Shown: positions 25,183 to 32,792 of the stretch, in pieces
Layout: each line of letters begins with the position of its first letter
How positions within the stretch are numbered: position 1 is the first letter of the stretch
NCBI RefSeq assembly: GCF_014779765.1
Contig: NZ_JACXZA010000001.1
Coordinates: 372,001-436,000, forward strand
Reading direction: 5' to 3'
DNA from: Paenibacillus terricola
GTDB taxonomy: Bacteria > Bacillota > Bacilli > Paenibacillales > Paenibacillaceae
Length of the DNA: 64,000 nucleotides
Notes under the pieces: model-generated
The model's database searches: none
The model's input: only the letters and a program-made list of their open reading frames with translations
Told to the model about the DNA's origin: nothing
Made by a program: the position numbers and the translations under genes

Positions 25183-25395
25183 GACGGTGGTTAGAAATTG
25201 AGTTCATTCTCATCAACACTTTGCGTTGTTACTCGGGTAACGCTTGTTAAAGCGTGTGTGAATCAGAGATACTCTGCGACACAACCCCTCGCTTCCTAGG
25301 CTTCGTGATCAACTAAATGTCTCCTGCAGTCCTTGTACCATTAATGGGTCCAATGGAGCCACACCTCTCATTCGCACCGTCGTTTAGTATTATGG
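25183..25395 (-). ncRNA. Candidate structured RNA, unit B
   Basis: A 213-nt second copy, 348 bp from unit A. It differs from A at only a few positions: a loop base in the CAGAG-TTT/TAT-CTCTG hairpin and one base lost in the neighbouring internal loop. Both changes leave the stems intact. The sequences flanking the two units are unrelated, so conservation stops at the unit edges. It has its own terminator (25156-25180). A -35 element is not clear; TTGACG occurs upstream but at a poor distance. Confidence 0.6.
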
Positions 25396-25586
25396 TTCGC
25401 AGGGACGTCAATTATTCATGGTCAATCCATAAAAATATTGAAGTGCTATTACCCAATCAGCATCCATCAGATGATCCGATTATTCCCGCTAAATAGCAAT
25501 CCGAGGGGGATTGGCGAATTGAAGGAAGCATCCAGGCTTATTTTACGTTATAATAGACGTTTGTAAGGAAAGAAGTTAGGAGTGAA

Positions 25587-26129
25587 TTGGAATTGATTCA
25601 AGTATCGAACAAGATTGGACGCAATGAAAGCTGTCCATGCGGCAGCGGTCTTAAGTATAAGCGCTGTTGTCTGGATAAGGATCAGCAACAAGGACGGCAG
25701 ACGGTAGAAGGGAATAAGAAGGCTGCTTCTTCGGCAGGTCAGAATGCAGTACCTGTTACGGCAGAAAGCATGATCAAATGGATTCGTGAGCTTCCATGGA
25801 AGCGTACGGAAGACCAGCAACTTGCGGAACTGCTCGTTGAGCATATGCACGGAACGGAACCATCGATTATCGTTCGAGCAGTATGGGTATGGCACTGTTA
25901 CGCAGATGAGACGGCGCCAGCGTATACGAAGCCGGAAGTTTATTGCGCGGCCATCGAGTATTTGATGAGCGAAGCACACGGTCTGTCTGCTACCCAGAAG
26001 GGGCTTGCAGCCAAATACGGTGTCTCCCCCACGACGTTGTCCAAGCGCTACCGTGAACTTGCGGCATTCTTCGAAGATCGTGCTGCAGACGCTGCCACAC
26101 CGAAGATCCCGGAAGTCGCATTGGCATAG
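25587..26129 (+). CDS. SEC-C motif protein with helix-turn-helix-like C-terminus
   Basis: A 180-residue protein. The N-terminus has the zinc-binding SEC-C motif NESCPCGSGLKYKRCC, known from the SecA tail and many small proteins. The C-terminal part, SATQKGLAAKYGVSPTTLSKRYREL, is a predicted helix-turn-helix of Psq/RpiR-like form. The middle has no family I recognise. The start is uncertain: TTG at 25587 has AGGAG four bases upstream, TTG at 25593 ten bases. It could be a DNA-binding or ribosome-related protein; the sequence does not decide. Confidence 0.8.
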   Translation: MELIQVSNKIGRNESCPCGSGLKYKRCCLDKDQQQGRQTVEGNKKAASSAGQNAVPVTAESMIKWIRELPWKRTEDQQLAELLVEHMHGTEPSIIVRAVWVWHCYADETAPAYTKPEVYCAAIEYLMSEAHGLSATQKGLAAKYGVSPTTLSKRYRELAAFFEDRAADAATPKIPEVALA

Positions 26130-26214
26130 AATAGCAATAGGCAAAGTGGCGCATCAACCTGCCGTATGGTAGTGACGGACGATGGACATGATGAGAAACG
26201 GGTGGCGATGAATC

Positions 26215-27303
26215 ATGGATCTACAGTCAGATGTATGTATCGTAGGCGCAGGACCTGGCGGCGCCCTGCTTGCCGTACTGTTAGCGGAAGCGGGCTTATC
26301 AGTCGTTGTGCTTGAGCGGCACGCCAGTGTGTTCAAGGAGTTTCGGGGCGAGCTGGTCAATGAAGATGGAGAGCGCATATTGAACAAACATCATGTGCTG
26401 GAGGAAGTAGCGCGGCTCGGCATGCTGCTTCTGGAGCGCATTGAGTATATGGAGAACGGAGAGTTGATTCGAACCGTCATCCCTGATGAAGGCCATGTGC
26501 ATGTTGGCATTCATATGCCGCAGAAACATTTGCTGCAGGTGCTGTTCGATCGGCTGGAGGCTAACCCTAATGCCAAGCTGCTTACGGGCGTGACTGTTAC
26601 TCAACTGCTGAAGGATGATCACGGCACTGTCCAAGGTGTCAGCGGACGCCATGGCAGTGAGACCATTACGGTCCGCAGCCGCATCACGGTAGGCGCAGAT
26701 GGACGTTATTCCACCGTACGCAAGCTCGCGGGTATTCCGACAGATGTGCTAAGTCACGGTTATGATCTGCTCTGGGCACGCATTCCATCACCTGAGGGCT
26801 GGGAGCCGATCATTCGAATGACGCTGGCGCAGGATGCTCAGCTCGCTTTATTCACTCAGCAGGGCGGCTATATTCAGATCGGTTGGAGCATTCCTGAAGG
26901 GATGTACGCAGAGATGAAGAAGAAGCCGATCGATGATCTGATCGATGCGCTAGTTGAGGCTTATCCTGACTTGGAAACGACGGCACGAGCGAATCTTCAA
27001 TCATGGAGCGATTTTGTCCTGCTCAAGGTACACAGCAGCAGAGCGGACAGCTGGGTGCGGGATGGCTTCGTCATTATGGGAGATGCGGCGCATACGATGA
27101 GCCCGACAGGCGCTTTCGGACTGAACTGCGCGCTCAATGATGCGGATACACTAGCGAATGTATTGGGTGAAGCGCTGGCTGAAGGAAATACGAGCGCGGC
27201 TCGGCTTGCGGAATTCGAGCGTACGAATCGGCAGCCAACCGAAGCGCTGCAGGATAAGCAGCTCGAGATGGAGCGAACGTTCTCTGGGCAGTTCGGCCTA
27301 TAA
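26215..27303 (+). CDS. FAD-dependent monooxygenase (PHBH-like)
   Basis: A 362-residue flavoprotein of the p-hydroxybenzoate hydroxylase / UbiH-like group. The three diagnostic motifs are seen: GxGxxG in DVCIVGAGPGGALLAVLLAE, the DG motif in VGADGRYSTVRKLAG, and the GD motif in FVIMGDAAHTMSPTGAFG. No membrane segment. Enzymes of this group hydroxylate aromatic compounds or make polyketide-like or carotenoid-like modifications; the substrate is not evident. It stands alone, followed by an intrinsic terminator. Confidence 0.88.
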   Translation: MDLQSDVCIVGAGPGGALLAVLLAEAGLSVVVLERHASVFKEFRGELVNEDGERILNKHHVLEEVARLGMLLLERIEYMENGELIRTVIPDEGHVHVGIHMPQKHLLQVLFDRLEANPNAKLLTGVTVTQLLKDDHGTVQGVSGRHGSETITVRSRITVGADGRYSTVRKLAGIPTDVLSHGYDLLWARIPSPEGWEPIIRMTLAQDAQLALFTQQGGYIQIGWSIPEGMYAEMKKKPIDDLIDALVEAYPDLETTARANLQSWSDFVLLKVHSSRADSWVRDGFVIMGDAAHTMSPTGAFGLNCALNDADTLANVLGEALAEGNTSAARLAEFERTNRQPTEALQDKQLEMERTFSGQFGL

Positions 27304-27320
27304 TGGAATGAAATAAGCGT

Positions 27321-27350
27321 AACCGGCAGCCTAGTGCTTGCCGGTTTTAT
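27321..27350 (+). terminator. Intrinsic terminator after the monooxygenase gene
   Basis: AACCGGCA and TGCCGGTT form an eight-bp stem, followed by TTATTATG. Confidence 0.75.
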
Positions 27351-27495
27351 TATGTCCAGCGTATGTCATTATCCTTCTATTGTCCCGTTCTATCAACTAG
27401 TAAAACAGGCTCTTCTCGAGCGTCATTCATCCAAGAGACTCCTATCTATCCGACATATGATAGTGTATAACGTTTGGAAGAGGGAGAAGAGTGCC

Positions 27496-28167
27496 ATGGT
27501 AGAGTCGCATAGCAGACAGCTGGCTAGCAAATGGGTCAAAACAGCTGCACTTCTCAGCAACACCCTTCTGGCAGCACATGTTCCGCCAACACGGATTTAC
27601 TCGGCTGAAAATTTGAAGTCGATGCTTAATGAGCATGAGATGGTCGTTATTAAGCCGGTTTGCGGAGCGGGCGGTCATGGTGTGATTAAGGTACAGAAGG
27701 AAGGAAGCGGTTATACCTATACGTATTACTCCAAAAGAAGCTACGCTTCTTCGTTCGATAGACTGTACTCGGCTCTGAGCCGAGCGAAGAAGAAACGCTC
27801 GTATTTGATCCAGAAAGGGATTCGGCTTGCAACGATCGGCGGGCGTCCTATCGACTATCGGGTGAAATATGTGAAGACAGATACAGGATGGGTGTATCGT
27901 TCGATGGTTGGACGACTTGCAAAACCGGGGTTGTTCGTCACGAATCTGTGTAGAGGCGGTACGATGATGACGGCAGCGCAAGGGATTAGCCGCTCGTTGT
28001 CGTCTAGTGCGGTAGCAAGCAAGAAACAAGAAATGCGTACGCTGACGGTGACGGCAACGCGGGTGCTTGAGACGAAATTCCCGGGCATCGGACACCTTGG
28101 CTTCGATTATGGCATTGATAAGAACGGCAAAATCTGGATCTTCGAGGTGAATACGCGCCCGCAATAA
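27496..28167 (+). CDS. YheC/YheD-family ATP-grasp protein
   Basis: A 223-residue protein of the YheC/YheD group, ATP-grasp-type proteins linked to the spore coat in Bacillus. The conserved parts are MVVIKPVCGAGGHGVIKV (nucleotide-binding), YLIQKGIRL, PIDYRVKYVK and GKIWIFEVNTRPQ at the C-terminus, which holds the metal-binding Glu/Asn. It is shorter than the 360-450-residue YheC/D proteins, as many Paenibacillus paralogs are. The ATG at 27496 follows AGGGAGAAGAG. Reaction unknown. Confidence 0.87.
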   Translation: MVESHSRQLASKWVKTAALLSNTLLAAHVPPTRIYSAENLKSMLNEHEMVVIKPVCGAGGHGVIKVQKEGSGYTYTYYSKRSYASSFDRLYSALSRAKKKRSYLIQKGIRLATIGGRPIDYRVKYVKTDTGWVYRSMVGRLAKPGLFVTNLCRGGTMMTAAQGISRSLSSSAVASKKQEMRTLTVTATRVLETKFPGIGHLGFDYGIDKNGKIWIFEVNTRPQ

Positions 28168-28296
28168 GCGGGTGCGCGTTTCCTGCTTCATTTTGGAGCA
28201 CAAACCATTATTCTATGATACAAAACGTTAATTATACCAATTGGCGATGATTAAAGTTTTTTATCTAAAATGGCTGTCCCAAGGCTGTGAATAATA

Positions 28297-28384
28297 GTAT
28301 CCACATATTAGCCTTGGCTACTGCTTGTAATTTGCTGTTTTCCCACATCTTGTACACACGCTGTCCACACGATATTGTGGATAT
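28297..28384. promoter_or_regulatory. Group of DnaA-box-like sites upstream of sda
   Basis: Against the box TTATCCACA: GTATCCACA (28297-28305, 8/9), TTTCCCACA (28339-28347, 7/9), CTGTCCACA (28361-28369, 7/9) and, on the minus strand, ATATCCACA (28376-28384, 8/9). In B. subtilis the sda promoter is activated by DnaA through such boxes, which fits the sda homologue 80 bases downstream. Confidence 0.6.
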
Positions 28385-28463
28385 TCGGAACGCTTGTTCC
28401 GTTAATAGGCCCATGCTAAGATGGGTTAGGAAAAACGGAAACAAGTGGAAAGGAGTGTGGGAC

Positions 28464-28607
28464 ATGGAGCTGCTGTCTGATGACCTGTTGGTTGATTCAT
28501 ATTATATGGCGGTACAATTACATCTCGAATCCGAGTTTATACGATTGCTCCTCAATGAGATGGAACGCAGAGGGATCAACCCAGACAGCTACCGCATAGG
28601 AGCGTAG
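28464..28607 (+). CDS. sda: Sporulation histidine kinase inhibitor Sda
   Basis: A 47-residue protein matching Sda, the checkpoint protein that binds the phosphorelay kinase KinA and blocks sporulation when DNA replication is perturbed. The helical hairpin is recognisable: LLSDDLLVDSYYMAVQLHLE, then EFIRLLLNEMERRGI. The ATG at 28464 follows AAAGGAG at nine bases; a longer in-frame reading upstream passes through the DnaA-box region and is not coding. Length equals that of B. subtilis Sda (46-52). Confidence 0.9.
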   Translation: MELLSDDLLVDSYYMAVQLHLESEFIRLLLNEMERRGINPDSYRIGA

Positions 28608-28638
28608 AGCGGCCAGAAGGAAAGCTTCGCTTGAAGAA

Positions 28639-28884
28639 TCACTCCATCACGACATCAACGACGAACGAATAGGAGCAATGCGAGCAATAAGCTGAATGAC
28701 GGCATACAAGTACGTCCTCTGTTTGAGTAGCTGCTGCATATTCTTCTTCGATTTGAATCGGTTCATAGGGCGCGTAAGGTCCGTTCCAATCACTAACTCT
28801 GCCGTAGTCTTCAGCAGCGTCGGAACAAGCAGGGCAGACGAGATCAAGCACTCGGATGCCATTGCATACTGCGCACAATAACAT
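28639..28884 (-). CDS. Small zinc-ribbon-like conserved protein
   Basis: An 81-residue protein with two CxxC pairs, CAVC/CPAC at the N-terminus and a CRHSAYCSHC set near the C-terminus, suggesting a zinc site. The middle is acidic (IQIEEEYAAATQTED). AAGGAGGGT precedes the ATG. I believe it is conserved in Paenibacillus, without known function. It is convergent with sda and its promoter lies next to the 62-bp tandem array. Confidence 0.75.
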   Translation of the reverse strand: MLLCAVCNGIRVLDLVCPACSDAAEDYGRVSDWNGPYAPYEPIQIEEEYAAATQTEDVLVCRHSAYCSHCSYSFVVDVVME

Positions 28885-28978
28885 AAGGGTACCCTCCTTG
28901 AGTACTTACACCCGTCTGGCGTGCAAGGTTCATTTTCAAGGTAGGATACCCTATTTTCTTACATACGATTAGAATAAC

Positions 28979-29372
28979 GTTCCCGCAGGGAACCATCGTC
29001 TCTTCGCCAGTCATCGCTCTCACGCTTTTCGACGATGGCCGTTCCCACAGGGAACCATCGTCCACTTCGTCAGCGCTACTCTCACGCTCTTCGACGATGG
29101 CTGTTCCAGCAGGGAACCATCGTCGACTTCGTCAGCGCTACTCTCACGCTCTTCGACGATGGCCGTTCCCGTAGGGAACCATCGTCGACTTCGTCAGCGC
29201 TACTCTCACGCTCTTCGACGATGGCTGTTCCCGCAGGGAACCATCGTCCACTTCGTCAGCGCTACTCTCACGCTCTTCGACGATGGCCGTTCCCGCAGGG
29301 AACCATCGTCCACTTCGTCAGCGCTACTCTCACGCTCTTCGACGATGGCCGTTCCCGCAGGGAACCATCGTC
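28979..29372. repeat. 62-bp tandem repeat with palindromic cores, about 6.4 units
   Basis: Units start at 28979, 29041, 29103, 29165, 29227, 29289 and 29351, with exact 62-bp spacing. Each full unit has a 32-nt palindrome (for example 29031-29062: GACGATG, GTTCCC, ACA, GGGAAC, CATCGTC) followed by a nearly identical 30-nt linker with CTTCGTCAGCGCTACTCTCA. Variation falls mainly in the three-base loop (ACA, GCA, GTA) and the GCC/GCT bulge. Because 62 is not a multiple of three, it does not code for a repeat protein. The linkers are all alike, so it is not CRISPR. Confidence 0.9.
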
Positions 29373-29520
29373 GACTACGGAGCATACACTCCAAATCCTA
29401 AATTGCACGTGCCTTGCGAGTGCCCAATCCCAATCTTGCGCAAACACGTCAGCACGCACCGACGCCATACGTTCGAACTCGCCCAATATTAACGGCACTC
29501 ACATCCGCCAACGTAGAGCG

Positions 29521-29580
29521 TGTCCAATCTCTTACATTCCCATTCCTATTCCGAGGAATGGGAATGTAAGAGATTGGACA
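29521..29580. repeat. Perfect 27-bp inverted repeat with a 6-base loop
   Basis: Arms 29521-29547 and 29554-29580 are perfectly complementary around ATTCCG. The left arm holds CATTCCCATTCCTATTCCG-type ATTCC repeats. It is not followed by a T-run. Possibly the end structure of a decayed mobile element or a cruciform-forming site. Confidence 0.9.
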
Positions 29581-29633
29581 AAAGCGACTCCCTACTCTCT
29601 GTCCACCCGGGCGCGCATATGCGAAAACTTCCG

Positions 29634-29700
29634 GTGTCCAGAGGGCGGGAGCCCTTTGGGGTCCCCCTTCCTTGGGGAAGGGGGATTTAGGGGGATGCGG
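29634..29700. repeat. Variant GC-rich palindromic repeat unit
   Basis: GGTGTCCAGAGGGCGGGAGC, CCCTTTGGGG and CCCCCTTCCTTGGGGAAGGGGG follow the same order as the units at 17.6-18.3 kb and 63.78-63.86 kb. It abuts the 3' end of the minus-strand YumC gene. Confidence 0.75.
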
Positions 29701-29705
29701 GAAAT

Positions 29706-30716
29706 CTATAATTTCATGTTGCTGCTATGACCCGGCGACAGCTTCGCGTTCGGGTCGATATATACTTTAGCATTGTTCACCGCTGTGGGGGCTTCGCCGA
29801 AACCAACAGCAATCAGCTTCAACTTGCCGGGATAGGTCGCAATGTCGCCTGCTGCAAATATACCAGGGACGCTCGTCTCCATCCGGGAGTCGACCACAAT
29901 CGAACCGCCTTCGATTTCAAGTCCCCACTCTGCAATAGGACCTAGCGAAGAGATGAAGCCGAAGTTGATGATGACGGCGTCGACGTCTAGCTCTTGTTGT
30001 TCCTTTGTTTTGACGTGCTCGAGTGTAATGCGTTCAATGGCATCTGTCCCTTGAAGGGAAACAATCTCATTGGAGGTTGCAAGCCGAACGCTTGATTTAT
30101 ATAAATTGTCTACACTATGTTCATGAGCTCTGAATTTATCGCGCCGATGGACAAGCGTAACGCTTGCGGCGATCGGCTCCAGCATGAGCGCCCAATCGAC
30201 TGCGGAATCACCGCCGCCGCTTATGACGACGTTCTTGCCAGCGAATTGCTGGAGGTCACTCACAAAGTAGTGAAGATTGCGCTTCTCGTATTGCGCTGCT
30301 TCAGGCAACTCCAGTCTTCTTGGCTCGAATGCGCCGACACCGGCTGTAATGATGACGGACTTGGCGAAGTGGACCGTTGTATCGGTCTGTACTTCGAACA
30401 ATCGCTCGTCGTGTTTGATTACCTGCGTCACTTTCTCTTCCAGGCATACTTCAGCATCGAACAGCTTCATCTGTTCCTGCAGCTGATGAACGAGCTCGCC
30501 TGCTGTTACCTTTGGGAATCCGGCTACATCATAAATATACTTTTCCGGATAAAGTGCTGCCAGTTGACCGCCAAGTTGGGGCATACTTTCAATAATCTTG
30601 ACCGAGGCTTGACGCATCCCGCAGTAGAACGCGGCGAACATCCCTGTAGGACCGCCTCCGATCACGATAATATCCGTTACTGACGCGTCGGGTTGCAGTT
30701 GTGATGGATTGGACAT
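29706..30716 (-). CDS. yumC: Ferredoxin/flavodoxin--NADP+ reductase (YumC-like)
   Basis: A 336-residue thioredoxin-reductase-like flavoprotein without the CxxC active site, as in B. subtilis YumC, which reduces ferredoxin or flavodoxin with NADPH. It has the FAD motif [20 protein letters not shown] near residue 14, the NADPH motif [17 protein letters not shown] near 160 with [11 protein letters not shown] after it, and [17 protein letters not shown] near the C-terminus. AGGAGGTG precedes the ATG at 30716; a longer reading upstream overlaps that site. It is divergent from the Ndh gene across 456 bases. Confidence 0.92.
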   Translation of the reverse strand: MSNPSQLQPDASVTDIIVIGGGPTGMFAAFYCGMRQASVKIIESMPQLGGQLAALYPEKYIYDVAGFPKVTAGELVHQLQEQMKLFDAEVCLEEKVTQVIKHDERLFEVQTDTTVHFAKSVIITAGVGAFEPRRLELPEAAQYEKRNLHYFVSDLQQFAGKNVVISGGGDSAVDWALMLEPIAASVTLVHRRDKFRAHEHSVDNLYKSSVRLATSNEIVSLQGTDAIERITLEHVKTKEQQELDVDAVIINFGFISSLGPIAEWGLEIEGGSIVVDSRMETSVPGIFAAGDIATYPGKLKLIAVGFGEAPTAVNNAKVYIDPNAKLSPGHSSNMKL

Positions 30717-31072
30717 GGTGCACCTCCTGAAATTTGAATGCATACAGCGATAAGGCAAGAAGATTCAAGATCAACATGGGCAAAAGACGCTGCTTGAGCA
30801 TACGCTTAAGTAAAGGGATTCAGCCGTCCTGCCATTAAGAAATGGAGGCCGATTATGGCCGACATTATGTTCTCATTATAGCGCTTCAATGCTTTATCAG
30901 GAACCAGCCGATTGGAACTTATGACGAACATTTTCGTATATTTAACCATTGAACTTTTAATGAAAACTATGTATCATTCTTCATGAATATTACGTTCGAC
31001 ATTCTCTGTCGACTAAGCAACGGACAACTTTTTTAGAAGAGACGGGGCTTACAGTATCTTTTCATTTTAGCC

Positions 31073-31090
31073 TTGTGTAATTTTTCACAT
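31073..31090. promoter_or_regulatory. Candidate Rex operator upstream of ndh
   Basis: TTGTGTAATTTTTCACAT matches the Rex box TTGTGAAnnnnTTCACAA at 12 of 14 defined positions. Rex represses NADH dehydrogenase genes in B. subtilis when NADH is low, so its presence 83 bases before an Ndh start is fitting. The rest of 30717-31172 shows no gene. Confidence 0.6.
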
Positions 31091-31172
31091 AGAATAAGGT
31101 TATCGATCACCTACAAGTGGATGAGACTTCTATAAATACACATATAAACAAACGGATAGGATGGGACAAATC

Positions 31173-32378
31173 ATGAGCAATATTCCGAAAATCGTCATTT
31201 TAGGCGCTGGCTATGGTGGCGTACTGACGGCACTTCGTCTGCAGAAGCAGCTTAATTATAATGAAGCAGACGTGACGCTCGTGAATAAGCACGATTATCA
31301 TTACATTACTACGCATTTGCATATGCCAGCCGCTGGTACGGACAATCCAGAGAATGCCCGCGTCAGCATTTCGAAGCTGATCGATGAATTCAAAATTGAT
31401 TTCGTCAAATCTACGGTTGTTCAAATCCGCCCTCAAGATAAGAAAGTCATTCTCGAGGATGGCACATTGTCGTATGACTACTTGGTTATTGGCCTTGGCG
31501 GGGAGCCGGAAACATTCGGTATTCCAGGCCTGCTTGAGCATGCCATGAATATTCGCAGCATTAACTCCGTTCGCCTGATCCGCGAGCATATTGAATATCA
31601 ATTCGCGCGCTTCAAGCGCGAGCCGCATCGCACGGACTATTTGACGTTCGTTATTGGCGGCGCAGGCTTCACGGGCATCGAGTTCGTTGGCGAGCTTGCA
31701 GACCGTATTCCGGAGCTGTGCAAAGAGTTTGACGTCGACCCGAACCTGGTGAAGATTTACAACGTCGAGGCGGGCCCGTCTGCGCTTCCGGGCTTCGATC
31801 CGGAGCTTGTCGAGTACGCGATGAACGTCCTGACGAAGAAGGGCGTTACGTTCAAGATCGGTACGGCGATCAAGTCGTGCTCCCAAGACGGCGTTGTCGT
31901 TCAGAAGGGCGAAGATCCACAAGAAGAGATCCGTTCGCAGACCGTTATCTGGTCCGGCGGCGTTCGCGGCAACCGCTTGATTGAGGAAGCGGGCTTCGAA
32001 ACGATGCGCGGCCGCGTGAAGGTTGACGACCAGCTGCGCGTGCCAGGCAGCGATCATGTCTATGTAGTAGGCGATAACTCGCTTATGTTCAATCCTGAAG
32101 GTCGCCCATATCCGCCAACGGCCCAAATTGCGATGCAGCAAGGCGTAGTGTGCGCACACAACTTGGTTGCCTCCATTCGTAATCAGCCGTTGAAAAACTT
32201 CGCGTTCAGCAACAAAGGGACGGTTGCATCGCTTGGTAAGGGCGAAGCTGTCGGCATTGCTTTCGGCAAGAAATACAAAGGCCGCGTTGCAGCATGGCTG
32301 AAGAAGTTGATCGATATCCGTTACCTGTTCATTATCGGCGGTTTGCCGCTTGTGTTCCGTAAAGGCAAATTCCTATAA
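31173..32378 (+). CDS. ndh: Type II NADH dehydrogenase (NAD(P)/FAD-dependent)
   Basis: A 401-residue membrane-associated flavoprotein that passes electrons from NADH to menaquinone without proton pumping. FAD motif VILGAGYGGVLTALRLQ at the start; NADH motif FVIGGAGFTGIEFVGELADR near 155; VYVVGDNSLMF with the third FAD motif, followed by PPTAQIAMQQG, the quinone-site AQxAxQ motif. The C-terminal helix AAWLKKLIDIRYLFIIGGLP is membrane-binding. The ATG at 31173 is preferred; an ATG at 31161 directly abuts the ribosome site. The next gene overlaps the stop by one base. Confidence 0.93.
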   Translation: MSNIPKIVILGAGYGGVLTALRLQKQLNYNEADVTLVNKHDYHYITTHLHMPAAGTDNPENARVSISKLIDEFKIDFVKSTVVQIRPQDKKVILEDGTLSYDYLVIGLGGEPETFGIPGLLEHAMNIRSINSVRLIREHIEYQFARFKREPHRTDYLTFVIGGAGFTGIEFVGELADRIPELCKEFDVDPNLVKIYNVEAGPSALPGFDPELVEYAMNVLTKKGVTFKIGTAIKSCSQDGVVVQKGEDPQEEIRSQTVIWSGGVRGNRLIEEAGFETMRGRVKVDDQLRVPGSDHVYVVGDNSLMFNPEGRPYPPTAQIAMQQGVVCAHNLVASIRNQPLKNFAFSNKGTVASLGKGEAVGIAFGKKYKGRVAAWLKKLIDIRYLFIIGGLPLVFRKGKFL

Positions 32379-32659
32379 TGCGGCATTGCAGTGTGCAAGT
32401 TCGAGGTTTATTGACAAGAGACGAGCTCGATCGATATAATTCGCTTATGGAAGTTGGTTCCTTTCTTGAATCCAATGATCGCTACGATCTGGCCTATCAT
32501 GTCCAGAAGGAAGTGGATCTGCTCATTATGCCTGCCATCGAACGGCTGAAGGATAAAGGCCGCGAGCGAGACCGGGCAACAGCCGAGTATTTGGAAGAGA
32601 AGCGCCGTCAGCAGCTTGCTGCGGAGCTTGCGGAACTCGATAACGAAGACGATGACTGA
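32378..32659 (+). CDS. Small conserved hypothetical protein coupled to ndh
   Basis: A 93-residue, highly charged, helical protein I cannot assign to a family. It starts LTRDELDRYNSLMEVGSFLE after a short lead and ends in a long charged helix with acidic tail ELAELDNEDDD. It overlaps the ndh stop by one base (TAATG), so it is translationally coupled. It could support or regulate Ndh, but nothing in the sequence proves it. In B. subtilis the partner gene yjlC precedes ndh; this one follows and is not obviously related. Confidence 0.8.
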   Translation: MRHCSVQVRGLLTRDELDRYNSLMEVGSFLESNDRYDLAYHVQKEVDLLIMPAIERLKDKGRERDRATAEYLEEKRRQQLAAELAELDNEDDD

Positions 32660-32706
32660 CGATCATAACAACCTGTAATGATCACAACAACTTGTAACGA
32701 TACATC

Positions 32707-32762
32707 AAGAGCGCTCGCCTACAGCATGACTTTGTTATGTTGTAGGGCGAGCGCTCTTTTTG
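32707..32762 (+). terminator. Intrinsic terminator after the ndh operon
   Basis: AAGAGCGCTCGCC and GGCGAGCGCTCTT form the main stem, extended by TACA/TGTA, followed by TTTTG. Confidence 0.88.
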
Positions 32763-32792
32763 TGCGCACATACCTTGGAAGGGGTTTCATGG

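Noticed and set aside
24833-25395. 6S RNA, SRP RNA, tmRNA or T-box as identity of the tandem units
   Set aside because: The layout is several short hairpins closed by a seven-bp stem, not one long rod (6S) or the SRP shape; no tag-peptide frame or T-box motif is visible.
28287-28463. N-terminal extension of Sda
   Set aside because: The upstream reading passes through DnaA-box-like sites and its first codon lacks a ribosome site, while AAAGGAG stands before the ATG at 28464 and gives the usual 47-residue protein.
28979-29372. CRISPR array
   Set aside because: The palindromic cores recur at a regular 62-bp step, but the 30-base stretches between them are nearly identical instead of unique, and no cas genes are near.
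29035-29730. Repeat-containing proteins read through the 62-bp array
   Set aside because: 62 is not a multiple of three, so each unit shifts frame; the open frames on both strands are by-products of the repeat and have no ribosome sites.
31200-32159. Minus-strand open frame opposite ndh
   Set aside because: Shadow of the strongly supported ndh gene; composition rich in Ala, Asn and Arg without domains.
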